From Branchiostoma lanceolatum (lineage: Eukaryota > Chordata > Leptocardii > Amphioxiformes > Branchiostomatidae): a stretch of DNA of 64,000 nucleotides. Under the pieces are notes generated by a model that was not told the origin of the DNA, did no database searches, and worked only from the letters and a program-made list of their open reading frames with translations. Made by a program: the position numbers and the translations under genes. Location: positions 4,627,001 through 4,691,000 of the forward strand of contig NC_089731.1 of the NCBI RefSeq assembly GCF_035083965.1, given 5' to 3'. Positions within the stretch are counted from its first letter, which is position 1, and every line of letters starts with the position of its first letter. Positions 1 through 10,373 of the stretch are shown here, in pieces.

Positions 1-172
1 CATTCTAACATTCTCTCAGATTTTGAACCAGGAAGAGCTTTCATCTCTGTAATGTGATGTTATGTAACACGGCCTCTCAGCTTTCTGTTTAACATGCTAA
101 TTGAATAAAGACAACAAAGACAAAGAACAGACAACTCATGTTTCAATACAATTATCCTGCCTGTCACCGTAG

Positions 173-2049
173 GTACCATTTTGAAGACATTGCGTCCAGT
201 AACGAAGCAGTCGGACCGGACAACTGTCAGGTGGAGTGTGTGGAACAGATCCCACTGGACCAGACAGGCATGCATCAGTAAGTGTCTGTTTGTTTGTTTG
301 TTTGTTTTCAACAAGTGTACACCGTCAGTACACGTGGGTTCTTTAACATGCTTGAGGTGTGGCTGTCCTCAAACGCGGGACCTTTGGCATTACATACTAG
401 TACTATCTAATATAAGAGGATATCCATAACCAAAGCTAGGTACTCATTTTCCCCTGAGTCAAGTGAGGAAATAGCTAGTAGGTATGAAGTGCTTTTCCCA
501 AGGGTCTGCTATGAATTCGAAGCCAGAACCTTTAGATTTTCAACTAACCTAACATTACCACCTTGCCTGTCTCTTCTGCTGATTTTCAAGGCAAACAATA
601 TTTGGGTCTGGTATTTGTCATAGGCAGTTTACCTTCCCTTTTTTCAGGAAAAAATGATAATAATACTGTATTTTCTATGATAGAGGTGTACCTCAAACAA
701 GCCTGTGACATTGAATGTACCTCAAATACATGCATTATGTAGCATGCCATAAACAAAGGCAGAATGCTAGTTCTTGAAATATTTGCTCATCAGAGAAAAC
801 ACTCTTTCTTTCAATGTGAAATTATTTTGTGCTTATTGAATGACAATATATTTTTGTCCCCAGATGTAGCACAGCCTGGCTGCTATCAGGAAAGCAGGAG
901 GTGGCAAAGTTCAATGAAGGAGTGAGTCAGCTAGCTGTGTCTACTTTCCTTCATGTACTCAATAACAGTTGACTTTGGCTTCTTTTACATTGTCAAGTGT
1001 GGTAGACAGTACTATGTTTGTTATAAAGGGGAATTGTCTAGCATGTTAACTCAGATTTAAAGAGCTAGAAATATTCCAGGTAATATATAGTATAATAGTT
1101 TTTCAGCACCAAGGACAGGGATAATTCCTGTCCTTGGTGCTGAAAAACTATTATAGTGTTATCATTTTGTACTTATTGAATGACAATATTATCATTGTAA
1201 CCACTATGTCAATGTATTTTGATAGTCATTCAGATAGTCATGGACACAACACAAGTCGAGGTGAAGGCACAAGGATTATTTAGTAGTCCTACATAGAGAT
1301 TTCAAAAGAATGCATTTAAGAGTCAGACATTGAACAGTCATGTTCGGATAATATCTGATGTGTTGTGTTTTTTTCTCACAAATATCTATTAGGTGGAAGC
1401 CAGAAACTGTGTGAACATCTACCTGGCCCTGTTTAGACTACCCCAGCATGGGACAGATATACTGGTCACCTTTAATGATCCTACACACATTAGGTAAGGA
1501 GGACACAGCACAATAGTTAAACATGGATGTGTAATCCCTATTAAATATATTTAACAGTCTTGTATACAAATTTGCTAATATGTACATGTGTGAGTTATGA
1601 AATTACTGATAGACAGTCCTGTCTAGTCTATTGTAGAGTACTGTTGATAATCATCCTTCTGATTTCCTTTCCCTAAAATTGCATTTGATTCCGCTCTTTT
1701 TTTTTAGTAGTTTGAATTTTGATGATGTACTTCTAATACGCTTTATTGTATGTTCTGATATATTTTTACTTATTGACATGGGTAGTTAGTGTACTGCCAT
1801 GTGGTTCCAAATGTAACAACATAATTTTAAGTGAATGTTTGCATGATGTGTTTACTTATTCTGATAAAACTACTGTACCTACCTGTTTATTTATATTATA
1901 TGAATCCTAATGTTTGCTGTTGTTGTTTGTCCAGTCCTTCAAGCAGTAGTGCCCAGCAGCAGCCCGGAGTGGACAGTGACTGGACTCTGGACCAGTTCAA
2001 GGCAGTACTGCAGACCCTCAGGATAGTTGACGAAGGCCTGTTTGCTTAA
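173..2049 (+). CDS. RANGRF: RANGRF/MOG1, Ran guanine nucleotide release factor (3' exons, partial)
   Basis: MOG1 proteins bind Ran, promote nucleotide release in nuclear transport, and in vertebrates also help traffic the cardiac sodium channel. Four coding exons are visible: 173-277, 864-921, 1393-1493 and 1935-2049 (stop TAA). All junctions have AG/GT and phases agree. The first begins with YHFEDIASSNEAV, matching the ARYHFED signature of vertebrate MOG1. Next come CSTAWLLSGKQEVAKFNEG (human EAWVLSGKQQIAK), then NIYLALFRLPQHGTDILVTF (human LLRLPQYQTDLLLTFNQP), then DWTLDQFKAVLQTLRI to the end at EGLFA. About 125 residues are present of a family length near 185. The N-terminal exons lie before base 1, so the gene is cut by the window and not obviously broken. 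The last exon opens with a Ser/Gln-rich loop, as in other members. Homology is clear across all four exons. Confidence 0.93.
410..560 (-). mobile_element. SINE fragment, reverse orientation, in a RANGRF intron
   Basis: This stretch matches, in reverse complement, the body of the SINE seen at 63736-64000 and 48888-49110. It carries the blocks read as a tail 'CTCACTTGACTCAG' and 'CTTGGGAAAAGCACTTC'. It sits between the RANGRF exons ending at 277 and starting at 864. It is short and diverged, so an old copy. Confidence 0.5.
1092..1154. repeat. perfect 28-nt inverted repeat with 7-nt loop (intronic hairpin)
   Basis: The arms at 1092-1119 and 1127-1154 are exact reverse complements and could form a stable hairpin in RANGRF pre-mRNA. 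The inner arm contains CCTGTCCTTGGTGCTGAA, a word that recurs in the minisatellite at 58086-58515 and in a two-copy repeat near 26460-26560. It may be a very small MITE or a foldback of that satellite. Confidence 0.75.
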
Positions 2050-2064
2050 ATAGACAATCTAGTG

Positions 2065-2292
2065 CAGGGCTGTCCCCAGGACCAGTCCCTCTGTCCTGGG
2101 ACGAAAACTTGCTTCTTGGGACAGAAAAAATTTCACCCCGCCCATTCCAAAAATCTGAACTTCATGACATAAGATTTATAAGAATGTATATTTTGTAAGC
2201 TTGAAATGATGGACTTAACAATGAAAATCAACAACATGGGCTTCCAAACACAAGGTGGAACAGAAAAAACTTTAAAGCTGGAGACAGCCCTG
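2065..2292. mobile_element. short DNA-transposon remnant with CAGGGCTGTC termini
   Basis: The segment starts with CAGGGCTGTCCCCAGGACC and ends with GGAGACAGCCCTG, so short terminal inverted repeats of about 15 nt are present. A related piece at about 26886-27013 ends in the same GGAGACAGCCCTG. CAGGG ends are common in hAT-type elements, but I cannot see a convincing 8-bp target duplication. It lies in the 3' flank, probably the 3'UTR, of RANGRF. Confidence 0.45.
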
Positions 2293-3700
2293 ATATAACT
2301 CTGAGTGTGTAACCCAGTATTCAAAACAAGTCGTGTAAGATTAGATGCCACATTGGTAATGATCATGCAACCTTCCTCCTGCTACCTAACCCTGTATTGA
2401 ATACAAATTTGGCACCAGAAGGCTACTTCAGTAGAGAGAAGGTTGAAATGATGAAAACCAGTGGAGAATTTTCAACCTATATGGGCTATTAAAGCTGGTG
2501 TCCCACTGGACTGAACTTAGTTGTGCCAGATTGTTATGGCAAATTTGCAAATTTTTGTCAATTTTCCCTTGCAGTCACACTGACGTGCTACGCACAGGTA
2601 AAATATTTGACTTCTACAAACAAAATGGATGGCTGTACCAAAAATGCCACATTCTCAGTTTCAGCTTTAAATCAGATTCAAGCCACTTTGTGAATTTCTT
2701 TTGCAATTTGTCACAATCAGGCACAGTCCAGTGAGATACACGCTTAAGTCTTACTACTGTAACAGGTAACTACCAGCACTAGTAGAAGCTGGGTGTATAT
2801 TTGCACCTAGAATATGTATCAACTTCTTCCCCACTGAAGCAGCCTTTTTGCCACCAGGGAGCAGGGAGAATGTTGTTTAGAAGTAATGTGTAATTGTATC
2901 AGTTTGAGCTTCTATATGTTAGCCTTCCAAAACACATCAGTAAAGTTGTTCTATGCAATCGTTTAAAGTTCTCTCAGCCCTGTACATATTATAAGTGTCA
3001 AAGTGTGGAGCTTTTGCTGTCAAATGTTTTCCTGAAAGTTGTCAATGAAGTTTTAGACGTTAGCAAATAATTCAGGGCATGACTGTTGTAATATACTGTA
3101 AAGCTATGTTTCTTGAACTGAAATATGAATTTTAAGCCAAAGTTGATATTTCTTGATGTGTCTTCCCAAGCAGTCTCGTGAGTTGATGTGTGTTTGCACA
3201 TTATTCTATGCTTATTAACCTGTGCTTGGTCTTGCGTTCTTATGATTTTTTTATTTGGTGTGTGGATGATAAGTTGATAGGTTTATACTTTCATTTGAGT
3301 CATCACAATATGTTCATTTTGTGTTATGCATTTTGTAAACAGGTCCTTACTGTGAATATTTTTTTTTACAGTTTATTAGAACTTTCAAAACTTAACATTT
3401 CTTGCTTGTTGTTGTACAACATACATGGTGGTGCCAATATCAGTCATGTTTGAATTGGCATCTCAGACTAGTGTCCACATTTTCATTATCTGTTACAATA
3501 TTAAGTTTATGTGTTAATGATTATCAACACAAAGTCTGATTAGTCAATCACGTTTACAAAAACATAAAAGAACATAAATGTATCATTCAATGAACAGCTC
3601 TTAACAGTTCATATTTCCCATCATCGAATTTCATAGTCATTGACGTCTAACGTTACATCAGCATTACAGTATTACTGTGAATATACAACTACAAACAATA
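2293..3700. other. 3' flank of RANGRF, no gene recognised
   Basis: A+T-rich sequence with only short spurious reading frames. It may include the RANGRF 3'UTR, but I see no canonical AATAAA near the stop. No repeat family, RNA gene or conserved protein is visible. Confidence 0.5.
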
Positions 3701-3757
3701 GGAAGCGAGCGAGCGATGTAACGTGGAGCGATATGGGGTCCTGGTTTAACGAGGGCG
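3701..3757. repeat. single terminal repeat of a foldback MITE family
   Basis: GCGATGTAACGTGGAGCGAT and GGGGTCCTGGTTTAACGAGGG match, in the same order, the right arm of the complete palindromic element at 41411-41520. A third piece of the same family is at about 30280-30320. Only one arm is present here, so it is a solo end or a degraded copy. Confidence 0.65.
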
Positions 3758-3761
3758 CAGT

Positions 3762-3947
3762 GTGGATCAACGAATCACTCTGATCTGCTGCTGCCGCCGT
3801 CCATTTGAGGACTGGAGGCTTGGAGAGCTGGTGAAGTGTGAGAAATGTCGCCGCGTCTTTCACCAAGCATGCCATCGTGTCAAGCAATTCAGCTCTCAGA
3901 GAATCTACACGTGTGTGGGGTGCTCAGGAGAGGGTAATAAAATTTAG
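3762..3947 (+). CDS. PHD-type zinc-finger reading frame, possibly one exon or a LINE ORF1 fragment
   Basis: The frame encodes 61 residues with a cysteine cluster (ICCCRR), then VKCEKCRRVFHQAC and a closing CVGC. The spacing C-x2-C-x4-H-x2-C followed by C-x2-C is that of a PHD finger, a histone-tail reader fold that also occurs in the ORF1 of CR1-like LINEs. A possible splice donor follows near the end (GAGAGG then GTAATA). It starts a few bases after the solo MITE end, and no partner exon or promoter is visible. The gene could be real with exons I cannot see, or a remnant of a mobile element. Confidence 0.35.
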   Translation: MDQRITLICCCRRPFEDWRLGELVKCEKCRRVFHQACHRVKQFSSQRIYTCVGCSGEGNKI

Positions 3948-4019
3948 ATCATACTGCTCTTGGTTCTAAGTACTAATTTGCATAACCAATAAGATCTCGT
4001 GTGTGTATGTGGTGTGTTG

Positions 4020-4800
4020 AATTTTTAAAGTCTGCAAAACTCCAGAACCTCAGAATGGATTACGATGATATTTGATATGTGGGTAGGTGTTTGGATGAGG
4101 AAGGTCAAATTTTGGGTCCCCTGGTATGTGACCATGGTAGTGCAGCAGAAGTATATGGTCTTGATTTTTTGGTGGCCGACAGCTTGTGATGTAAGGAAGA
4201 AGTGGAAATAATGGAGATCCGAATAAAACAAACAAGTGGCATGGGTTTCGGCCCTCTAGTAGTCTGGAACTGCAGAAACGTTTTTGTCAAAAGGAAAATA
4301 ACTGAACAAAGGAACGACGGATTTCTATGATATTTAGTATGCAGGTAGCTATTAGACAAATCATGCAAATTGGGATTTGATTTGCTTAATAATTGAGGAA
4401 AATCTATATTTGCGGTACTTTCCATTATAGGACTCAAATATATGTAACATGTAGTTTATGGCAGATGGAACAATAACGGATACCAATTATCCAAATAAAT
4501 TCTTAATTTTCATAATTCATACGAAAGTGCCATAATTCTTCTAAGTGATAATTGTTAAATAATTGGACTGTCAACATTGTGACCTGTATAAGTCAGTTAA
4601 AAGTGTACATGAACAAGCATAGATTATGCCAAGGTGGAAGTTATTTGCATAATCAAAACATTTCACGGAGATATGAGGTCTCCGAAGTCTTGTTAGTATA
4701 CGACTTACATACTTCTATTATTTGGGTGGAGAAAATTATTAACTGATGCAATTTATGCAAATTAGGATCTTATATGCATAATCAATGAGAAACATTAATT
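4020..4800 (+). repeat. A+T-rich dispersed repeat with octamer dyads
   Basis: The stretch resembles 60480-62450 on the same strand and 63050-63330 on the other. Shared words are 'TGATATTTGATATGTGGGTA', 'GGAACTGCAG', 'ATGCAAATT' and 'TTGCATAATCAATGAG'. It contains no protein-coding signal that I trust. Frames of 60-110 codons on the minus strand here are chance readings of the repeat. Confidence 0.65.
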
Positions 4801-4844
4801 TTATAACACGTCGTTCTATACGAGACGAGAGAGAAGGAAAATGT

Positions 4845-5260
4845 CCAGACTATGCATGATGTACAAAATTACTGATAAACTGGTGGACGTACCGACTAAT
4901 AAGTACCTAATACCAGCTCAGAAAAGGACAAGAAATAGCCATGCCTTTAAGTATCAGACTTTTCAACCTAGGATTGATGTGATGTGTGAAAAATTCGTAT
5001 TTTCCTAGAACGATCGTAGAGTGGAACTCGTTGCAACCAAGTACCGTGGAAGCATATGCATTAGACAGCTTTAAACAATGCATGCAGTTAGATATGCGAA
5101 GGTTAGACGTGACAGGTCGTTCGGCGTAATTTAACCAGCTGCTGCTGCGCCGCGTGCCAGCGAAGCAAATTGGCCGAATGGCGGTTATACCGGCTATATA
5201 GATACAGATACAGAGACCAGAGTAGCTACAGCTGGTGGACCGACAGTGCTGATACGTTGC
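4845..5260 (+). mobile_element. LINE 3' end with reverse-transcriptase C-terminal remnant
   Basis: Translation gives MMYKITDKLVDVPTNKYLIP, then TRNSHAFKYQTFQPRIDV, and in a second frame YFPRTIVEWNSLQPSTVEA then LDSFKQCM. This is the usual C-terminal region of CR1/L2-like LINE reverse transcriptases (NSLP...EA...SLDSFK). The frame shifts between the two halves, so the copy is dead. A 3' untranslated tail with TATAGATACAGATACAG follows. It is an ordinary 5'-truncated LINE insertion. Confidence 0.75.
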
Positions 5261-5444
5261 AATGACATCATTCCGGGGAGAGGGGGTGTCAGTCCATTGT
5301 AAAACCTGTTGGGATTGCATCAAACAACAATGGAATTATAGTGTAAGTTTGGTCTTGTAGTTGTGTTGTATGTAGTTTGGTATTTGTATGTACACAAGGA
5401 AGGTTTCTGTGGAAAACAAGTCATAAGTGTAACGTTATATATGC

Positions 5445-5987
5445 CTGTGTATACGTACTAGTACTTTGTGTTGATCTAGACACTTCTTTATATTCTACAT
5501 CGACGTTAGCTAATAGCTTTTTTTGTGTGGGTACGTCCAAATATAAATACAAGAAATATAACAGCTTCCTGTTTTACTCGCTTTAAGCAACTTTGCCTTC
5601 GGGCTGGTTCGTGGTTGGTTAGTTAGTTAGTTGGTTGGTCACAACACGACATATATTCCCAGCACGTTGTCCGTATACACGTAGGGAACAGGCACTGCAC
5701 GAAATGGCCTCGTATCCCGGCGTATACGTACAGGGATTCCTCCGGAAATATTCCATATCCCGGTGCGGATTTAGCGTATCCGTAATAACTTACGGATACT
5801 TACGGATACGCTAAATCCGCACCGGGATATGGAATATTTCCGGAGGAATCCCTGTACGTATACGCCGGGATACGAGGCCATTTCGTGCAGTGAGGGGGAC
5901 ATCATCTACATAAACAGTTCTCAACCACGTAATATGTTTGTATATGAACACCCCCCCTCCCAATACCAATTTACGCCTCAGTTAAAA
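5445..5987 (+). repeat. direct repeat copy 1 (partner 6479-6816)
   Basis: The sequence from about 5445 to 5987 recurs at 6479-6816 with only scattered differences, apart from a 200-bp insertion in copy 1. The shared text includes GATCTAGACACTTCTTTATA, CTTCGGGCTGGTTCGTGGTT and ACGTTGTCCGTATACACGTA. It is a tandem-type duplication with a LINE fragment between the copies. No gene is recognised in it. Confidence 0.93.
5693..5892. mobile_element. 200-bp palindromic MITE, CACTA/EnSpm-like, with 3-bp target duplication
   Basis: The element begins CACTGCACGAAATGGCC and ends with the exact reverse complement. The arms are 93 nt each (5693-5785 and 5800-5892) with a 14-nt centre. It is flanked by AGG at 5690-5692 and 5893-5895. 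The duplicated copy downstream has a single AGG at 6723-6725 and no element, which is a clean empty site. CACT ends and a 3-bp target duplication are the known marks of CACTA/EnSpm transposons. It has no coding capacity and needs a transposase from elsewhere. The perfect arms suggest recent origin. Confidence 0.9.
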
Positions 5988-6007
5988 TGCATTCCTATTC
6001 AGTGCGA

Positions 6008-6478
6008 GTGAATGAATGAATGGTTTTATTTGATCATTTTGATCAGATGTCGGAAAGTACCTCGCAGCCATAGGCTGAATTGCGTACTTTTTACATTGTG
6101 TTACATAAAAAAACTGGTGACATTAGGCAAAACGGTAACAATAATATCATCACTCCTATTCGACATTAATACATTCTAAAATTGCAGGTAAACACTACCT
6201 TAAAACAGGTAGGTTGAAAACGGATACGTCGGGATTTATAAAATACAAACATAATTATCATATATATATACTAAGTAACTAGGTAAATTCTATAGCTGAC
6301 GATCATAGTAATCAATATGTCGGAGTTCTGTTAACTGAGTCTGTTCGTTTAGTAGGGTCGTCATGAATGGTATTGGACTGTTCTGGTATCTTTTTGTCCT
6401 TGCTCTTATGGTGGCCAGAAGGTCTTTGTTTCTAGTGTCTCTTAAACTGATTTCGCCCCGGGTAGGTGGGAACCAGTC
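6008..6478 (-). mobile_element. LINE 3' fragment on the minus strand
   Basis: Read on the minus strand from 6478, the frame gives DWFPPTRGEISLRDTRNKDL and then RYQNSPIPFMTTLLNEQ, the form of a LINE reverse-transcriptase C-terminus. The minus-strand 3' end reaches a (CATT)n tail at about 6008-6022. The fragment lies exactly between the two copies of the 540-bp direct repeat. Confidence 0.65.
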
Positions 6479-6816
6479 CCTGTATACATACTAGTACTTT
6501 GTGTTGATCTAGACACTTCTTTATATTCTACATCGACGTTAGCTAATAGCTTTTTTTGTGTGCGTACGTCCAAATATAAATACAAGAAATATAACAGCTT
6601 CCTGTTTTACTCGCTTTAAGCAACTTTGCCTTCGGGCTGGTTCGTGGTTGGTTAGTTAGTTAGTTGGTTGGTCACAACACGACATATATTCCCAGCACGT
6701 TGTCCGTATACACGTAGGGAACAGGGGGACATCATCTACACAAACAGTTCTCAACCACGTAATATATTTGTATATGAACACCTCCCTCCCAATACCAAGT
6801 TACGCCTCAGTTAAAA
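6479..6816 (+). repeat. direct repeat copy 2, lacking the MITE
   Basis: Near-identical to 5445-5987 except that the MITE is absent and a few bases differ. It carries the intact target AGG at 6723-6725. The two copies therefore record the state before and after MITE insertion. Confidence 0.93.
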
Positions 6817-7429
6817 GGGTCCTAAACTCCAGAAGGCGGTGTTATTTTCCATTAGATTATGTATCAATTAATACATAATCAGCCGATTTTTTACAAAATT
6901 CTGCTTGTGGTGAATTACACAAGGTGTGTTTTTTAAAACAATATTATACCTACTAACCCCCTGCAGACCCTACCCATGTATTCCCTATGCGTTAACATAC
7001 ATATTTGATCATGGATATTATCGGCATAAATGAGGGTGGTTAAGCACAAGAAGAAGGCAAATTGTTAATAAGATATAAAAGAACACATAGCAAGACGAGT
7101 TTTTCTTAACCACCCTGACATTCTTTTTAAATCTAACTCTTGTCAGTCATTGTCAGGCACATTGTATTGAGCCATAGGCTGAGGTTGTTTGGAGGGTCAC
7201 CTGAGTAATTTGGTAGATACTGAATGATTTTTGATGCGCACGGGACTAGTGGGTACCTTATCGCATACTGTAAAATTTATTCATGTTTACTTCCTAACAT
7301 TATCATCTATTGGAAAATAACTCCCCCCTCTGGAATTTAGGACGCCTAATCAGTGTGAGTGGGTGATATCGAGTGAGTGACTGAGTGAGTGCTTGAGTAA
7401 GCGAGTGAAAAGTTGCGAGGCTATGATAA

Positions 7430-7648
7430 TATCTACCAGCCCCCTTTACTCGCTGGAAAAAATAGCAGAAATTGGCCAAATAGACTAAATTGTACGCCAG
7501 AGGAGCTAGCCAGCCATAAATGTATGTCGGGTGCAAATTGCACTTCTATGGCTGGTCAACTCCCATGGCATATCAATGGAGGTCTATTTGGCCAATTTCT
7601 ACTACTAGTATTTGTCTCGTAGCCAAAGGAGTCTGATAGAGACTAGGG
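7430..7648. mobile_element. MITE, family with CGCTGGGAAAATAGTAGAAAT ends (copy 1)
   Basis: Inverted ends read TCGCTGGAAAAAATAGCAG then AAATTGGCCAAATAG on the left, and the reverse complement near TATTTGGCCAATTTCTAC on the right. Two further copies are at 9368-9574 and 9665-9856. The interior is about 120 bp, without a frame of interest. A GAGT-rich simple repeat lies just before it at about 7355-7410. Confidence 0.7.
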
Positions 7649-8260
7649 CTAGGGGACAGATCGAGAGCAATACACTGGCGCCACATTGTCTGGGAAAATA
7701 CGGATTATCTTTACACCATGCACCAACGACTCCAGCTGAAGCCGCTGACAGATTACTGCCCCCACACCTAAATTTCACACGGGGATTCGGGACGTACGGT
7801 GTCATCATATCTCGTCCTGTGCAACTTAAGATGACAAACATGTTCACGTTTTGGAAAATGTGAATCGTGGTGGGTGGCACCCATTTTTATTTTAAGGGAA
7901 AATTGATGCTCGCCAAGACCTGCTAGGAGGAAACATGCCTCAAGACATGGGTTCACCTTCCAGCATGGAATACCGGGGAGTCAGTGGCATATTGTCACTC
8001 ACATTGTAACGTGAAACGTAGAGTCAATAGTGTATTTAAAAGATACAGAGAAGTATCGCACCCCTACGCTGCACCTTGCAGTGGTCTGAGTCACGTGTCC
8101 TAACCGAGACTTCTGGACTTCTTCAGTATCAGATTGTGACCGACTCGAGTCGAGACCAGAACAGATTTTGGATAGACATCTATAGTGGTGAGTACCGCTT
8201 GCATGTTCGTTTCACTTGTAACCGCAAATCTTTGACCTGTCGCTGTTGCAGCGTTTTTAC

Positions 8261-9297
8261 GCGGTCCGCTACTCTCCAATCAGATAGAGGAGTAAGTCCG
8301 GCTGGTGTTTGATGTGTTTTTAGGCGTTTTTGTTGGGCTTTCCATTTTGTCCCATTTTCTTCATGTCGCCAACCCACATATAAAGAAAACGGTGCAAAAT
8401 AGAAAGCCCGACAAAAACGCCTAGAAATACGTCAAACACCAGCCGGACTCACTCCTCTAACTGATCAGTGGAGAGTAGCGGTCCCCTTCCTAGTTCCTTT
8501 TTTCTGCACGGCACCTACTACGCCCTACTGTGCCTGCACGCGTAGCCATGTTCCACCTAGACTCCGTCCGTGCGACGCTGTCTCTGCCCTGCCCACTCAA
8601 CTCTTTCCTCCTCCACTCGAACACCACACACACTGCTCTGTCTCGTACCATACACCCTACTCATCCGCATTTAACTCCTTGAGCACCCAAGCCTGTTCAA
8701 GCAAGGCACTGGGTGGGATTTGGTCAGCACCATATGGTAGCAAGTTGGTCAAGAACCGGTGCACCATAGAACTGGCCATGGGATACTGGGACATGATACC
8801 GTGTAGGACACGATATTCTTGTCGACTTGGCGCGGTACCGCAGCAACCACATTCTTGACCAACTTGCTACCATATGGTGCTGTCCAAATCCCACCCAGTG
8901 CCTTGCTTGAACAGGCTAGGGTGCTCGATGAAAGGAGTTAAATGCGGATGAGTAGGGTGCATGGTACGAGACAGAGCAGTGTGTGTGGTGTTTGAGTGGA
9001 GGAGGAAAGAGTTGACTCGGGGCAGGGCAGAGACAGCGTTGCACGGAAGGAGTCTAGGTGGAACACGGCTTCTCGTGCAGGCACAGTAGGGCGGGTGCAG
9101 AATAAAGGAACTAGGAAGGGGACCGCTACTCTCCAATCAGTTAGAGAAGTGAGTCCGGCTGGTGTTTCACGTGTTTTTAGGCGTTTTTGTTGGGCTTTCT
9201 ATTTTGTCCCGTTTTCTTTATACTGTATGTGGGTTGGCGACATGAAGAAAATGGGACAAAATAGAAAGCCCGACAAAACGCCTAAAAACACGTCAAC
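8261..9297. mobile_element. 1-kb nested foldback element (hairpin inside each arm)
   Basis: The outer segments 8261-8480 and 9122-9297 are each hairpins containing AAAACGCCTA and GAAAGCCCGACAAAA with their complements. The inner segments 8466-8755 and 8851-9136 are inverted repeats of each other over about 290 bp. The two CCGCTACTCTCCAATCAG blocks mark the hairpin starts. The central 95 bp between the inner arms is unique. The minus and plus frames within the arms are mirror images and not genes. The layout resembles Foldback-type DNA elements. Confidence 0.8.
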
Positions 9298-9367
9298 TTG
9301 ACCAACTCGCTAAATTGTCGTCCAAAATCCGTCCCAGTGTTGAGAACACCCTACCACCGCGCCGTGC

Positions 9368-9574
9368 TAGCCTCTACCAGGCTCGGCCGATCGCTGGGAA
9401 AATAGTAGAAATTAGCCAAATACAGTGAATAGTTATATAATGCTAGGGGAGTCGGCTACGGAGGTAAGGACCATTGGCGACCCACGGCTCTGATTCCCCC
9501 CAGCAATACTATTCATTCTATTTGGTCAATTTCTAGTATTTTCCCAGCGATCCGCAGAGCCTGGTAGAGGCTAG
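9368..9574. mobile_element. MITE, same family as 7430-7648 (copy 2)
   Basis: Left end TAGCCTCTACCAGGCTCGGC followed by GATCGCTGGGAAAATAGTAG; right end is the inverse, closing with GCCTGGTAGAGGCTAG. These are the clearest ends of the family in this window. Confidence 0.82.
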
Positions 9575-9664
9575 GACCGTGCGGGAAGCGCCGGCCGGAA
9601 CCGTGGGAAACGTTTCGTGCGGGGCCTCACGTGCGCGTCACAAGGTGCTCTGTACGGTGGCAGG

Positions 9665-9856
9665 TAGTCTCTACCAGACTAACCGCGCCGGCTAAAGGGA
9701 GAATATTTGCCGGGGGACTTTGGCCATGGAGGGTAACATTCGTAAGCGATTGCCTATTGGACCCTCTCTTTGTAGCCGACTCCCTTCATACAATCCACTC
9801 TATTTGGCTATTTTCTACTATTTTCCCAGCGATCCGCGGAGCCTGGTAGAGGCTAG
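9665..9856. mobile_element. MITE, same family (copy 3, left arm diverged)
   Basis: The right arm CTATTTTCCCAGCGATCCGC then GGAGCCTGGTAGAGGCTAG matches copy 2 closely. The left arm begins TAGTCTCTACCAGACTA and is more diverged. Copies 2 and 3 lie only 90 bp apart. Confidence 0.7.
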
Positions 9857-10049
9857 GTGTATACGTGGCAGGGTCGTAACATAGGTGTGTGTGGGGGGGG
9901 GGGGGGTAGTATACAGAGTAAGCGGGATAAACGCTGGGAAAGGAGTGGGCAGACTGAGGGGCAGGTATGCAAATGAAACGGGCGGGCACTTCTTAACTTG
10001 TTAAATTTCATTGATGGCTTAGACATGTATCCCAGTATGATACGATTTG

Positions 10050-10330
10050 TTTTTTTCTGATTTGATTTATTAACCTGGATAATATGGCATACAGACAGGA
10101 ATGCCCAACTACCCGGAGGCTATTATAAAGGGCTATTATAGGACAACGGATATACAATTAACAATAAGAACGGCAACAATGCTCATTCAAATGAGATTGC
10201 GTGGGTTACGCAAATTTACGTGAGGTATACAAATTATACATTCGATACTGACGGCGGTTTCCGTTAGCTCTAGATAATGTATGGTGTAACATATGTGACC
10301 TTGCTTACGTCACAATGCTGTGATTTTGTT
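10050..10330 (-). other. probable LINE 3' tail and galectin upstream region
   Basis: TGATTTATTAACCTGGATAA followed by GGCATACAGACAGGAATGCC has the look of a reversed LINE 3' end, by analogy with other reversed tails in the window. The piece ends about 10 bp before a probable splice acceptor (TTCTTCCTCCAG at 10331-10342) that opens the first coding exon of the galectin. No promoter element is recognised. Confidence 0.35.
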
Positions 10331-10373
10331 TTCTTCCTCCAGGTTTTTTGGAGGAAACCTGTGAATCATCAGG

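Noticed and set aside
4105-4437. 110-codon minus-strand frame, and the 138-codon frame at 4907-5323
   Set aside because: The first lies wholly in the A+T-rich dispersed repeat; the second is the antisense of a LINE reverse-transcriptase remnant.
8867-9301. Mirror-image frames of 89-101 codons on both strands
   Set aside because: They come from the inverted arms of the foldback element and repeat each other antisense.
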